From Pseudomonas oryzihabitans (lineage in GTDB: Bacteria; Pseudomonadota; Gammaproteobacteria; Pseudomonadales; Pseudomonadaceae), in NCBI RefSeq assembly GCF_024652905.1, contig NZ_CP102428.1, positions 1,128,501 through 1,192,500 of the forward strand: DNA of 64,000 nt, written 5' to 3'. This document shows positions 1 to 7,465 of this stretch, piece by piece. The position numbers and the translations under genes were made by a program. Positions within the stretch are counted from its first letter, which is position 1, and each line of letters opens with the position of its first letter. The notes below the pieces were generated by a model. It did no database searches and had not been told where the DNA came from. It saw only the letters and a program-made list of their open reading frames with translations.

Positions 1-2
1 TC

Positions 3-218
3 ATCATCGGCTTCGACACCGGCAGCAAATTGAAGCCGCGGGTCCTTGTCGTGCTGGACGCGGACAAGCAGCCGCGGCCAGAGCGGGTGCTGGACCTGGC
101 GCGCAATCCGCTCGATAGCCAGGGGCGCCTCATCAGCGTCCGCGCGGTGAAGCCCTCGGGTGCCTATGGCATCGATATCGATGCCTATCGTGCCCAGGGG
201 CTGGTGGTGCCGGGCTGA
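3..218 (+). CDS. C-terminal fragment of a possible HD-GYP-type signalling protein
   Basis: The frame is open from the first bases of the window to a TGA at 216-218, so this is the 3' end of a longer gene. The 71 visible residues read IIGFDTGSKLKPRV, then a VLVVLDADKQP strand, a VLDLA helix and GAYGIDIDAY near the end. A 'skL.P.V.vvldadk.P....lDLa' tail followed by a GIDI segment resembles the C-terminus of some HD-GYP cyclic-di-GMP phosphodiesterases, but the catalytic domain lies outside the window. The family call is therefore a weak inference. An internal TTG at 30 could serve as a start, but the upstream frame looks like coding sequence too. Confidence 0.4.
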   Translation: MIGFDTGSKLKPRVLVVLDADKQPRPERVLDLARNPLDSQGRLISVRAVKPSGAYGIDIDAYRAQGLVVPG

Positions 219-252
219 GTGGGCGAGCGGGTCAGCCGTCAGCGGTTGGCCA

Positions 253-876
253 TCAAAGGGTCTTCAGACCCGTTGGCGTCTCCAGATAGGCCAGCAAGCC
301 GGGTCTCTCGCCAGGCATCACCGCGACGGGGCCGGAAAAGCCGATCGCCTCCAGCTGTTGCCCGAGCACTGCGGCATCGGGATGCCTGAGCTCCAGGCGC
401 TGCAGGCGGCAGCCCTGATCGATCAGCGCAGCCGCGGGGTGCCGGGCGTCGCCCCAATCGATCAGGCTGGGCAGGACACCGCTCAGCGGTAGCTGCCCAT
501 CGGCGTGGATCGAGATCTGCCAGGCCAGCGTGCCGCGGCTCATCGACTCGATGCGGCCGAAGGTCTGCATGAGGCGCGCATCCGCCTCAGCCAATCCCCG
601 AGTCCTGGCCACCCAGTGGGTCAGGCGGGGCTCAGCATCGGACCCCAGCTCATCCAGCCCAAACCAGCGTGGTCTGGTCGGCGGTGGAGCGTCCGGGTCC
701 GGGGCGATGACCTCCAGATAGCAGTCGCCAAGGCGCAGCAAGAGGTTATGGGTACCCATGCGCGGATGCTTACCGCCTGGCTGCATCGCTACCCCGAGTC
801 GTTCTTCGACGTACTGGGCGCCTGCGGCGAGCGTTGGGGCCACGACGACCAGATGATCCAGGCTGGAAGCTCTCAT
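253..876 (-). CDS. VOC-family / glyoxalase-like domain protein
   Basis: 207 residues. The N-terminus SSLDHLVVVAPTLAAGAQYVEERLG is the classic first beta-alpha unit of the vicinal oxygen chelate fold, followed by PGGKHPRMGTHNLLLRLG and YLEVIAP, the hallmark of the glyoxalase-like subgroup that carries one long VOC module plus a second half. Conserved H8, H37 and E54-type positions could be metal ligands. The substrate is unknown. The start at 876 is supported by an AGGAG Shine-Dalgarno sequence about 10 bases upstream on the minus strand. It stands alone, tail to tail with the preceding fragment. Confidence 0.75.
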   Translation of the reverse strand: MRASSLDHLVVVAPTLAAGAQYVEERLGVAMQPGGKHPRMGTHNLLLRLGDCYLEVIAPDPDAPPPTRPRWFGLDELGSDAEPRLTHWVARTRGLAEADARLMQTFGRIESMSRGTLAWQISIHADGQLPLSGVLPSLIDWGDARHPAAALIDQGCRLQRLELRHPDAAVLGQQLEAIGFSGPVAVMPGERPGLLAYLETPTGLKTL

Positions 877-1246
877 AAGCGCGACTCCTGATATGGAAAG
901 ATTCGATGTCGGGTATTAAGTGTAGCGCTCGTAGTCTGCTAAGAACTTCAACGCACAAAGGTTGGGATGGCTTAACCTGCCAGTTCATACGCCCTCGGGA
1001 TAGCCCATAGCTATCGCAACATCACCTTCCTTTAACTCGCCTTTTAATAGATGTAGCCGTGAGCCTTCTGTTGAAAGCGTAGAGGACCAATATGCACGGC
1101 CGCCTGAGTTGGTAGAGAGGTCATCATGGCATTGCAAGATCAGTGGTTTGAAACAGCAGTGCAAGAATTTTTTAGTTTTGCATAACGCAAATGGGAGTTC
1201 GTCAGTAAGACATGGCTGGTGTAGCGGAGCCAATCATGTTGCTGAA
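877..1246. other. gene-poor, AT-rich gap between VOC protein and small exported protein
   Basis: These 370 bases are clearly richer in A+T than the flanks. They contain only short unsupported open frames, the best an 82-codon TTG-started frame on the minus strand (985-1233) whose product I do not recognise. No RNA gene or transposon end is visible. It probably holds the VOC gene promoter near 880-960 and decayed or acquired DNA. Confidence 0.35.
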
Positions 1247-1696
1247 TTAGGGAATAGATATTATCTTATCGAGGAACGCCTTTGTGTTATCACTTTTGAG
1301 ATCGCTTACGTACCAGTTGCCAGTGGCTCTTCTGAAGCCAACAACTAGGCCGGCTACTTCTCCATCATCCCTTTCTACAATATAAGCTCTCGAGTCAAAT
1401 ATTTGTGCTTTTTCTACGGCTTCGACTTTATACACATCAAAGACTTTCCTTCCGTCAAGCCAGTTTTGCCAATGTTTCTCTCCTTCAATCAATACTGGCT
1501 TTTCTTTTTCTTTTAACCATGGAACTATCTTTCCCTGGAAGGTTTGCAGCCAGCAGCTTTTTGAAAAATTTGATTTGATACAGTCGAGGAACCGAGCCTC
1601 GACGCTGTCTCTTATGTCAGGTGACTGTTCAGTGGCATAGATTAAGAAGGGTGTAGAACAAAGCAGAGCTAAAATTGTAATTTTCAAATGGCCCAA
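1247..1696 (-). CDS. small exported hypothetical protein in an AT-rich patch
   Basis: 149 residues, not recognised. The N-terminus MGHLKITILALLCSTPFLIYA is a good Sec signal peptide with likely cleavage after YA, leaving a periplasmic or secreted protein of about 128 residues. Two cysteines lie in CIKSNFSKSC and could form a disulphide. The second half alternates strands and ends GNWYVSDLKS, a pattern also seen in NTF2-like folds, but no catalytic motif stands out. Codon use (AAA, ATT, TTT, AGA rich) differs sharply from every neighbouring gene, which suggests recent acquisition. No obvious partner gene is nearby. Confidence 0.6.
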   Translation of the reverse strand: MGHLKITILALLCSTPFLIYATEQSPDIRDSVEARFLDCIKSNFSKSCWLQTFQGKIVPWLKEKEKPVLIEGEKHWQNWLDGRKVFDVYKVEAVEKAQIFDSRAYIVERDDGEVAGLVVGFRRATGNWYVSDLKSDNTKAFLDKIISIP

Positions 1697-1725
1697 GTTT
1701 TATACCCTAGTAATTGGCTTTAATA

Positions 1726-1784
1726 GGTGGCTGGCTATGCCGGCCATTATAGTTCTTCAAGGAAATGGCCGTCATCCAGCCACC
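1726..1784. repeat. nested inverted repeat at the edge of the AT-rich patch
   Basis: Outer arms GGTGGCTGG (1726-1734) and CCAGCCACC (1776-1784) match perfectly over 9 bp. Inner arms GGCCATT (1742-1748) and AATGGCC (1764-1770) match over 7 bp around almost the same centre. The right arm lies in the last codons of the IclR gene. It can fold as a terminator-like stem for that gene (no U-tract), or may mark a junction with the AT-rich segment. Confidence 0.45.
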
Positions 1785-2605
1785 ACCCCACACGCCGCCC
1801 TGATCTTCCCGGCCAATTCCAGCAGCACCCCGGCATAGCGCTCCTCGATCTCCGCCTCCGACAGCGGGGTGGCCAGGCTGATGTTGAGGGCATGGGTGCG
1901 ATAGCCGGGGAGGCCGAGGGGGGTGGCGATGGCGACCACTTCGGGTTGCCAGGCAGCCAGGCAGTAGCCCTTGCTGCGGACGCTGGCGAGGGCGGCGCGG
2001 ATCTCCTGTTCCAGTGGCGCCCGGCGTGCCTCGCAGCGGCGGGCGCAGAAGGTGGCGATCAGCGTTTCGCGCTGGGCTTCGCCCAGGCCGGCGAGGCAGG
2101 CGCGGCCCAGGGAGGTGATGTCCATCGGCAGGCGCTGGCCGACCAGGACGTTGCGCGGGGTCTTGCGTTGACTCAGGCGAATCGACTCCAGGTAGATCAT
2201 TTCGTCGCGGTCCGCCGCCGCCAGACTGACGTTGACCTGGTGCTCCCGCGCCACCTTGATCATCAGCGGCGAGGCGGCCTGCAGGAGGCTGCTGCCCTGG
2301 TGCATGGCATGGGCCAGGCCGAGAAAGGTCGGCGCCAGGCGATAGGCGCTGCGGCCGCCGTCGTAGTCCAGAAAGCCGGTACGCACCAGGGTCTGGGTCA
2401 GGCGGCTGACGGTGGACTTGGCCAGGCCGAGGAGGTCGCTGAGGTCGCCATTGGTGAGGTATTCGGTGCCCGGACGAAAGGCGCGCAGGACATCCAGGCC
2501 ACGCTCCAACGAACGATTGGCCGGCGCCTTGCCCTGGCCAGGCATGTCGGCGGCGTTCGGCTCGGCGACGGCGTGTTCCACCTGATGGAATGGCTGCGTT
2601 GTCAT
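1772..2605 (-). CDS. IclR-family transcriptional regulator
   Basis: 277 residues. An N-terminal winged helix (about residues 28-90: SLERGLDVLRAF, then GLAKSTVSRLTQTLVRTGFL as recognition helix and wing) is followed by the IclR effector domain (about 100-270) with the usual ITSLGRACLAGL and GYCLAAWQPEVVAIATPL signatures. The frame stays open upstream, but ATG at 2605 is chosen because a strong AGGAGA lies 8 bases before it and the protein then has normal IclR length. It is divergent from the enoyl-CoA hydratase gene with an 82-bp gap and is the obvious candidate controller of the acid-catabolism cluster to 11.9 kb. The ligand is unknown. Confidence 0.9.
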   Translation of the reverse strand: MTTQPFHQVEHAVAEPNAADMPGQGKAPANRSLERGLDVLRAFRPGTEYLTNGDLSDLLGLAKSTVSRLTQTLVRTGFLDYDGGRSAYRLAPTFLGLAHAMHQGSSLLQAASPLMIKVAREHQVNVSLAAADRDEMIYLESIRLSQRKTPRNVLVGQRLPMDITSLGRACLAGLGEAQRETLIATFCARRCEARRAPLEQEIRAALASVRSKGYCLAAWQPEVVAIATPLGLPGYRTHALNISLATPLSEAEIEERYAGVLLELAGKIRAACGVVAG

Positions 2606-2687
2606 GACAGGTCTCCTCGCGCAGATTGAGTTCAAGCCTGGCGCAGATCCGGGCAGCCAATCAACCCAAGAATAAGAGAGGCCTCCC

Positions 2688-3500
2688 ATGACGACAGCTC
2701 CCGAATCCTCGACCCCTATCGAACTGACGGTGACCCAGGGCATCGCCACCCTGACGCTCAACCGCCCCGAAGCGCGCAATGCCATCAGCGACGACATGCG
2801 CACCCTGCTGATCGAGCACCTGGAGCGCATCGCCGCCGACAGCGCGATCAAGGCGCTGATCCTGACCGGTACCGGCAAGGGCTTCTGCGCCGGCGGCGAC
2901 ATCAAGGGCATGCAGGCGCGCATGAGTGCGCCGGCCGGTTCGGTGGCCTTCAACGGCTGGAAGCGCCAGCAACGGGTTCACCATGCCGTTTCGCTGCTGC
3001 ACAACCTGCCCAAGCCGACCATCGCCGCGGTCAACGGCGCCGCCACCGGGCTGGGCTGCGACATGGCGCTGAGCTGCGACTTCATCATCGCGTCCGAGCA
3101 GGCGTCCTTCGCCATGAGCTACATCGCCCGCGGCCTCATCCCCGACGGTGGTGGCCTCTACTTCCTGCCACGGCGGGTCGGCCTGAGCCGGGCCAAGGAG
3201 CTGATCTTCACCGGTCGCACCGTCGCGCCGGGCGAAGCCGAGCGCATCAACATGATCGACCGGGTGGTGCCCCACGATGCGCTGCTGCCAGCGGCCCAGG
3301 ACTGGGCGCTGCAACTGTCCGCCGGTTCCGCCACGGCGCTGGGGCTGAGCAAGTCGATCCTCAACAATACCTTCGAACTGACCCAGGGCCAGATCTCGGC
3401 CATGGGCAGCCAGGCCCAGGGCATCTGCTACACCTCCAGCGAACACCAGGAGTCGGTCGCCGCCTTCCTGGCGCGCAAGAACAATGGTGGCCAACGATGA
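2688..3500 (+). CDS. enoyl-CoA hydratase/isomerase (PaaG-like crotonase)
   Basis: 270 residues with the crotonase fold: NRPEARNAIS near the start, oxyanion-hole segment KGFCAGGDIKGM, then GLGCDMALSCDF and GLIPDGGGLYFLPRRVG. The two glutamates that catalyse water addition in classical hydratases are replaced: the GCE position is Asp125 and the PE position is Tyr145. Asp153 in IPDGG is instead the residue type used by PaaG-like double-bond isomerases. I infer an isomerase, or a hydratase on an unusual CoA ester, rather than a FadB-like hydratase. The stop overlaps the next start (ATGA, 3497-3500), so it is translationally coupled to the acyl-CoA synthetase. Confidence 0.88.
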   Translation: MTTAPESSTPIELTVTQGIATLTLNRPEARNAISDDMRTLLIEHLERIAADSAIKALILTGTGKGFCAGGDIKGMQARMSAPAGSVAFNGWKRQQRVHHAVSLLHNLPKPTIAAVNGAATGLGCDMALSCDFIIASEQASFAMSYIARGLIPDGGGLYFLPRRVGLSRAKELIFTGRTVAPGEAERINMIDRVVPHDALLPAAQDWALQLSAGSATALGLSKSILNNTFELTQGQISAMGSQAQGICYTSSEHQESVAAFLARKNNGGQR

Positions 3501-5584
3501 GCGCCCTCGACCGTCTGCTCAGTCCGGCCAGCGTCGCCGTCATCGGCGCCTCGGGCGACGCCCGCAAGACCTCCGGCCGGCCCATCGCCTTCCTGCGCAA
3601 GCATGGCTTCCAGGGACGCCTCTATCCGGTCAATCCGCGCTACGAGGAGATCGACGGCCTGCGCTGCTATCCCTCTATCGCCGAGTTGCCCGAGGTGCCG
3701 GACGTGGCGGTCATCCTGCTGGGTGCCGAACGCGCCAATCAGGCGGTGGCCGAACTGGCGGCGCTCGGCTGTGCGGCGGCCATCGTGCTGGCCGGCGGCT
3801 ATGGCGAAACCGGGGAGAGCGGCATCCGCCGCCAGGCGGAACTCCAGGCCGCGCGCGGCGGCATGCGTATCCTCGGCCCCAATACCATCGGCCTGGTCAA
3901 CGTCAGCGAGCGCATCACCCTGTCCGCGAGTGGCGCCCTGGACATGGACGCCCTGCTGCCGGGCAAGGTGGCCTTGGTCTCCCAGAGCGGCGGCATCCTC
4001 GGTGCCTTGCTCTCTCGCGGCGTGGCGGCCGGCATCGGCTTTTCCAAACTGATCTCCACCAGCAACGAGGTGGATCTGGACGTCGCCGACTTCGTCGACC
4101 ATCTGGCCGGCGATCCGGCTACCGCGGTGATCGCCCTCTACCTCGAAGGGCTGCGCGACACCGCCAGGTTCACCCGCGCCGTGGGCCGGGCCCGCGCCGC
4201 CGGCAAGCCGGTGGTGGTGTTCAAGGTCGGCCGCTCGGAAGCCGGCGCCAGCGCCGCGGCCTCCCATACCGGCGCCCTGGCTGGCTCGGACGATCTCTAT
4301 TCGGCCTATTTCCGCCAGCTCGGGGTGATCCGCGCCGAGACCTTCGCCGACCTGCTGGACATTCCCTTCGCCCTGGCCAGTGGCCGGGTCATGCAGGGCA
4401 CCCGGGTGGCTATCCTCACCTCCACCGGTGGCGCCGGTACCCTGATCGCCGACAACCTGGGCGTCAACGGCTTCCAGACCCCGCCGCCCGGCGCGGAGAC
4501 GGCGGCGCGACTGCGCGCCCTGGACGTCGGCGACCAGGCGGTGCTCGACCGCAATCCCATCGACCTGACCCTGGCGGGTCTGCAACCGGAGGTGATGCGT
4601 GGCGCCATCAGCATCCTGCTGGACAGCCCCGACTATGACGCGGTGATCAGCGTGGTGGGTTCCTCCGGGGTGGCCCAGCCGCACCTGATGGCGGATGCCA
4701 TCCGCGACAGCCTGGCCCATTCGACTAAGCCGGTGCTGGCCTATATCAGCCCCCATGCGCCGGCGGCGGCGCAGCGCATCAACGGTTCGGGCGGCGTGGC
4801 CTTCAGCGCTCCCGAAAGTTGTGCCGGAGCGCTCAAGGCGCTGGCCTTGCAAGGCAGCTATGCAAGGCAGCGGTCGGGGCAGCTCGGCGCCGCTCCCTCG
4901 GCCGAGTCGGTGGCTCTGGCGGACCTGCAACCCGGTCCGCTGGACGAGGCGCGCAGCAAGCAGCTCTACGAGACCTTTGGCATTCCGGTGACCCGCGAGC
5001 GGGTAGTGGCGGATGCGCGTCAGGCCGAGGCGGCGGCCCGCGAACTGGGCGGCGAGGTGGTGCTCAAGGTGCTCTCGGCGCGCATCCCGCACAAGAGCGA
5101 GGTGGGTGGCGTGGCCCTGCGCCAGCGACCCGAGGACATCGGTGGGCGGCTGGAACGGATGCGCGACGAGGTGACCGCCCAGGTCGGCTTCAATCCCGAG
5201 GCCTTCCTGGTGCAGGAGATGGTCAGCGGCGGCGAGGAGCTGATCCTCGGCTTCACCCGCGATCCGCAACTGGGCCCGGCGCTGCTGCTGGGCATGGGTG
5301 GAGTGACCGCCGAACTGTTCCAGGACACCACGCTGCGCCTGCTGCCGGTGACCCTGGAAGATGCCCGGGAAATGCTCGCCGAATTGCGTACCTATCCCTT
5401 GCTGGACGGCTATCGCGGCCGACCCAAGGCCGATGTCGAGGCCGCCGCGCACTGCATCGTCGCCTTCTCCGACATGGCCCTGCGCCTGGGCGAGCGGCTG
5501 CAGGAGGCCGAGATCAATCCGCTGCTGGTCAGGCCGCAAGGGCAGGGCGTGGTCGCCCTCGATGGTCTCACGGTGCTGAGCTGA
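3497..5584 (+). CDS. NDP-forming acyl-CoA synthetase (acetate-CoA ligase family)
   Basis: 695 residues in the fused alpha-beta layout of ADP-forming acyl-CoA synthetases: CoA-binding Rossmann domain (about 1-130, SVAVIGASGD), succinyl-CoA-ligase-like domains (about 150-450, SQSGGILGALLSRG and SHTGALAG) and a C-terminal ATP-grasp domain (about 470-690, KVLSARIPHKSEVGGV, GMGGVTAELFQD, EINPLLV). His257 in SHTGALAG aligns with the phosphohistidine of archaeal enzymes. The family makes acyl-CoA from a carboxylate, NTP and CoA. Substrates include acetate, pimelate and some aromatic acids; none can be read from the sequence. Coupled to the upstream crotonase gene, it would supply CoA esters to the beta-oxidation enzymes of the cluster. 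Confidence 0.9.
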   Translation: MSALDRLLSPASVAVIGASGDARKTSGRPIAFLRKHGFQGRLYPVNPRYEEIDGLRCYPSIAELPEVPDVAVILLGAERANQAVAELAALGCAAAIVLAGGYGETGESGIRRQAELQAARGGMRILGPNTIGLVNVSERITLSASGALDMDALLPGKVALVSQSGGILGALLSRGVAAGIGFSKLISTSNEVDLDVADFVDHLAGDPATAVIALYLEGLRDTARFTRAVGRARAAGKPVVVFKVGRSEAGASAAASHTGALAGSDDLYSAYFRQLGVIRAETFADLLDIPFALASGRVMQGTRVAILTSTGGAGTLIADNLGVNGFQTPPPGAETAARLRALDVGDQAVLDRNPIDLTLAGLQPEVMRGAISILLDSPDYDAVISVVGSSGVAQPHLMADAIRDSLAHSTKPVLAYISPHAPAAAQRINGSGGVAFSAPESCAGALKALALQGSYARQRSGQLGAAPSAESVALADLQPGPLDEARSKQLYETFGIPVTRERVVADARQAEAAARELGGEVVLKVLSARIPHKSEVGGVALRQRPEDIGGRLERMRDEVTAQVGFNPEAFLVQEMVSGGEELILGFTRDPQLGPALLLGMGGVTAELFQDTTLRLLPVTLEDAREMLAELRTYPLLDGYRGRPKADVEAAAHCIVAFSDMALRLGERLQEAEINPLLVRPQGQGVVALDGLTVLS

Positions 5585-5589
5585 GGCGA

Positions 5590-5614
5590 CGCTGTTCCAC
5601 AGGGTGGAACAGCG
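5590..5614. promoter_or_regulatory. palindrome upstream of the ABC-operon promoter (candidate IclR operator)
   Basis: CGCTGTTCCA (5590-5599) and TGGAACAGCG (5605-5614) are perfect 10-bp arms around a 5-nt spacer. The core GTTCCAC-N3-GTGGAAC type resembles IclR-family operators. It lies just before a plausible -35 box and lacks a following T-run, which argues for an operator rather than a terminator. Confidence 0.5.
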
Positions 5615-5617
5615 CCA

Positions 5618-5645
5618 TTGCCGCTCAGGTTCACCCTTGCATAAT
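5618..5645 (+). promoter_or_regulatory. putative sigma-70 promoter of the ABC transporter operon
   Basis: TTGCCG (5618-5623) and CATAAT (5640-5645) are separated by 16 bp. Transcription would start near 5652, about 38 bp before the small leader frame at 5690. The boxes are imperfect; position directly downstream of the palindrome at 5590-5614 supports the reading. Confidence 0.4.
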
Positions 5646-5689
5646 CCAAGAACGCTTCATTTCTGACTCATAACAATAAGTAGGTCACT

Positions 5690-5797
5690 ATGAACAGCTT
5701 CCAGATCAACCTCCCATGGTGTGCATTCCTACCGTCAGGCGCCGTCGCGTCGTTCATGAGTCCTGAACCCGACGCCACGTCCTCGAACCGGGAGTAA
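5690..5797 (+). CDS. possible 35-residue leader peptide upstream of the ABC operon
   Basis: An ATG-started frame encodes 35 residues beginning MNSFQINLPWCAFLPSG and ending SSNRE. Its TAA stop lies inside the ribosome binding site of the ABC ATPase gene (GGGAGTAA, ATG at 5802), the geometry expected for translational coupling. No strong Shine-Dalgarno precedes it. It has no recognised homologue and could be chance. If real, it would be a leader or small protein made from the same transcript as the importer. Confidence 0.3.
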   Translation: MNSFQINLPWCAFLPSGAVASFMSPEPDATSSNRE

Positions 5798-5801
5798 CGC
5801 T

Positions 5802-6629
5802 ATGTCCGCCGTACTGAAGAACGCCACCCCTCGCGAGCCGATCGGCAGCATCGCCCCGGCGCCCACCGTGATTTCCTTTCGCAACGTCGCCAAGGCCTTT
5901 ACCGTCAAGGGCGTGGCCAAGCAGGCGTCCCACAGCATCAACGTCGACATCCAGCAGGGCCAGGTGGTGACCATCGTGGGTCCCTCCGGCTGTGGCAAGT
6001 CGACCATGCTCAACATGGTGGCCGGGCTGTTCGCCCCCACCGAGGGCCAGGTGCTCTACGGCGGTCAGCCGGTCAAGGGCATCAACGGCCGCACCGGCTA
6101 CATGACCCAGAGCGATCACCTGCTGCCCTGGCGCGACGTGGCCGGCAACATCGCCGTGCCCCTGGAGATCCGCGGCGTGGGCAAGACCGAGCGCCAGGCG
6201 CGCATCCGCGACCTGCTGGCCCTGGTCGGCCTGGAGGGGCACGAGAAGGCCTATCCGAGCCAGCTCTCCGGCGGCATGCGCAAGCGCGCCGCCCTGGCCC
6301 GGCTGCTGGCCTACGATCCCGAGACCCTGCTGATGGACGAGCCCTTCGCGGCGCTCGATGCCCAGCTGCGCATGCGCATGCAGACCGAGCTGTTCAAGCT
6401 CAGTCGCCAACTCAAGAAGACCGTGCTGTTCGTCACCCACGACCTGGACGAGGCGGTGGCCCTGGGCGATCGCTGCCTGATCTTCTCCGGCCGTCCCGGC
6501 ACCATCGTGCGCGACGTGACCATCCCCCTGGGCGACGAGCGCAACATCCTGCAGCTGCGCAAGGACCCGCGTTACCACCAGCTCTGCGGTGACCTCTGGG
6601 AATTCATCACCCCGAGCCAAGACGCCTGA
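5802..6629 (+). CDS. ABC transporter ATP-binding protein (nitrate/sulfonate/taurine-type)
   Basis: 275 residues. Walker A GPSGCGKST (about 61-69), Q-loop in TGYMTQSDHLLPW, ABC signature LSGGMRKRAALARLL, Walker B TLLMDEPFAALD and switch His in FVTHDLDEAV are all intact. The DHLLPWRDV segment after the Q-loop and the overall length match the SsuB/TauB/NrtD subfamily that energises uptake of small oxyanionic organic solutes. RBS GGGAG precedes the ATG. It is first of three importer genes (ATPase, permease, binding protein) in one operon. Confidence 0.93.
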   Translation: MSAVLKNATPREPIGSIAPAPTVISFRNVAKAFTVKGVAKQASHSINVDIQQGQVVTIVGPSGCGKSTMLNMVAGLFAPTEGQVLYGGQPVKGINGRTGYMTQSDHLLPWRDVAGNIAVPLEIRGVGKTERQARIRDLLALVGLEGHEKAYPSQLSGGMRKRAALARLLAYDPETLLMDEPFAALDAQLRMRMQTELFKLSRQLKKTVLFVTHDLDEAVALGDRCLIFSGRPGTIVRDVTIPLGDERNILQLRKDPRYHQLCGDLWEFITPSQDA

Positions 6630-6655
6630 GCGGCCCACCCCTGGAGAATCCTGCT

Positions 6656-7423
6656 ATGAACATCTTTCTCGGCCGCGTCGCCATCTTTGCCGTCATCCTG
6701 CTGTCCTGGCAGTTCGCCTCGGGACCGCTGGTGGATCCCTTCTTCGTCAGCTCGCCCAGCGAGATCGGCGGCCGCTTCGTCGAGCTGGTCGCCAGCGGTC
6801 GGCTGTTCGCCCATGGCTGGATCACCGTCGTCGAGACCCTGGCCGGCTTCTTCTGCGGCGCCTGCGCCGGGATCAGCGTCGGCCTGCTGCTGGGCCGCAA
6901 CGAGACCCTGGCCAAGCTGCTCGATCCCATCCTGATCTCCATCTACAGCCTGCCCAAGGTGGCCCTGGCGCCGCTGTTCATCATGTGGTTCGGCATCGGC
7001 ATCGAGATGAAGATCATCCTGACCGCCACCATCGTGTTCTTCCTGGTGTTCCTCAACACCTACAGCGGCGTGCGCGCGGTGGAGCGCGAGCAGCTGGAGA
7101 TCCTGCGGCTGATGGGCGCCAAGGAACATCACCTGATCGGCAAGGTGGTGCTGCCCTCGGCCATCCAGTGGGTGTTCACCGGGCTCAAGCTGTCGGTGCC
7201 CTATGCGCTGATCGGCGCCATCGTCGGCGAGATCATGGCGGCCAACCGCGGCCTGGGCTATCTGCTGCAGGACGCCGCCGGCCAGCTGGACACCGCCGGG
7301 GTCTTCGCCGCGCTGCTGGCGATCATCTTCCTGGCGCTGCTGCTGCAGGCGGCGGTGCGCAAGCTGGAAACCGCGCTGATGCCCTGGAAGAAGGAACAGG
7401 ACGCCCGCGAACTCTCGATCTGA
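6656..7423 (+). CDS. ABC transporter permease (SsuC/TauC-type)
   Basis: 255 residues with about six membrane helices. The EAA-type loop that contacts the ATPase is visible as EREQLEILRLMGAKEHHLIGKVVLP, and the N-terminal half contains DPFFVSSPSEI, common in this permease subfamily. It follows the ATPase gene by 26 bp with a GGAGA ribosome binding site. It forms the inner-membrane channel for the substrate delivered by the binding protein at 7466. Confidence 0.92.
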   Translation: MNIFLGRVAIFAVILLSWQFASGPLVDPFFVSSPSEIGGRFVELVASGRLFAHGWITVVETLAGFFCGACAGISVGLLLGRNETLAKLLDPILISIYSLPKVALAPLFIMWFGIGIEMKIILTATIVFFLVFLNTYSGVRAVEREQLEILRLMGAKEHHLIGKVVLPSAIQWVFTGLKLSVPYALIGAIVGEIMAANRGLGYLLQDAAGQLDTAGVFAALLAIIFLALLLQAAVRKLETALMPWKKEQDARELSI

Positions 7424-7465
7424 ATGCTCCCACTACCCATTACAAGAAGAAGAGAGGTCTTTGCC

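Noticed and set aside
985-1233. 82-codon minus-strand frame upstream of the small exported protein
   Set aside because: TTG start, no ribosome binding site and no family resemblance; kept only as part of the gap description.
3428-5539. A 700-codon open frame on the minus strand opposite the acyl-CoA synthetase
   Set aside because: Its product is low-complexity (rich in Gly, Gln, His, Arg) and lies entirely antisense to a well-defined gene. GC-rich codon structure produces such frames.
5590-5614. Palindrome as the terminator of the acyl-CoA synthetase gene
   Set aside because: No T-run follows and it abuts plausible -35/-10 boxes, so an operator is the better explanation.
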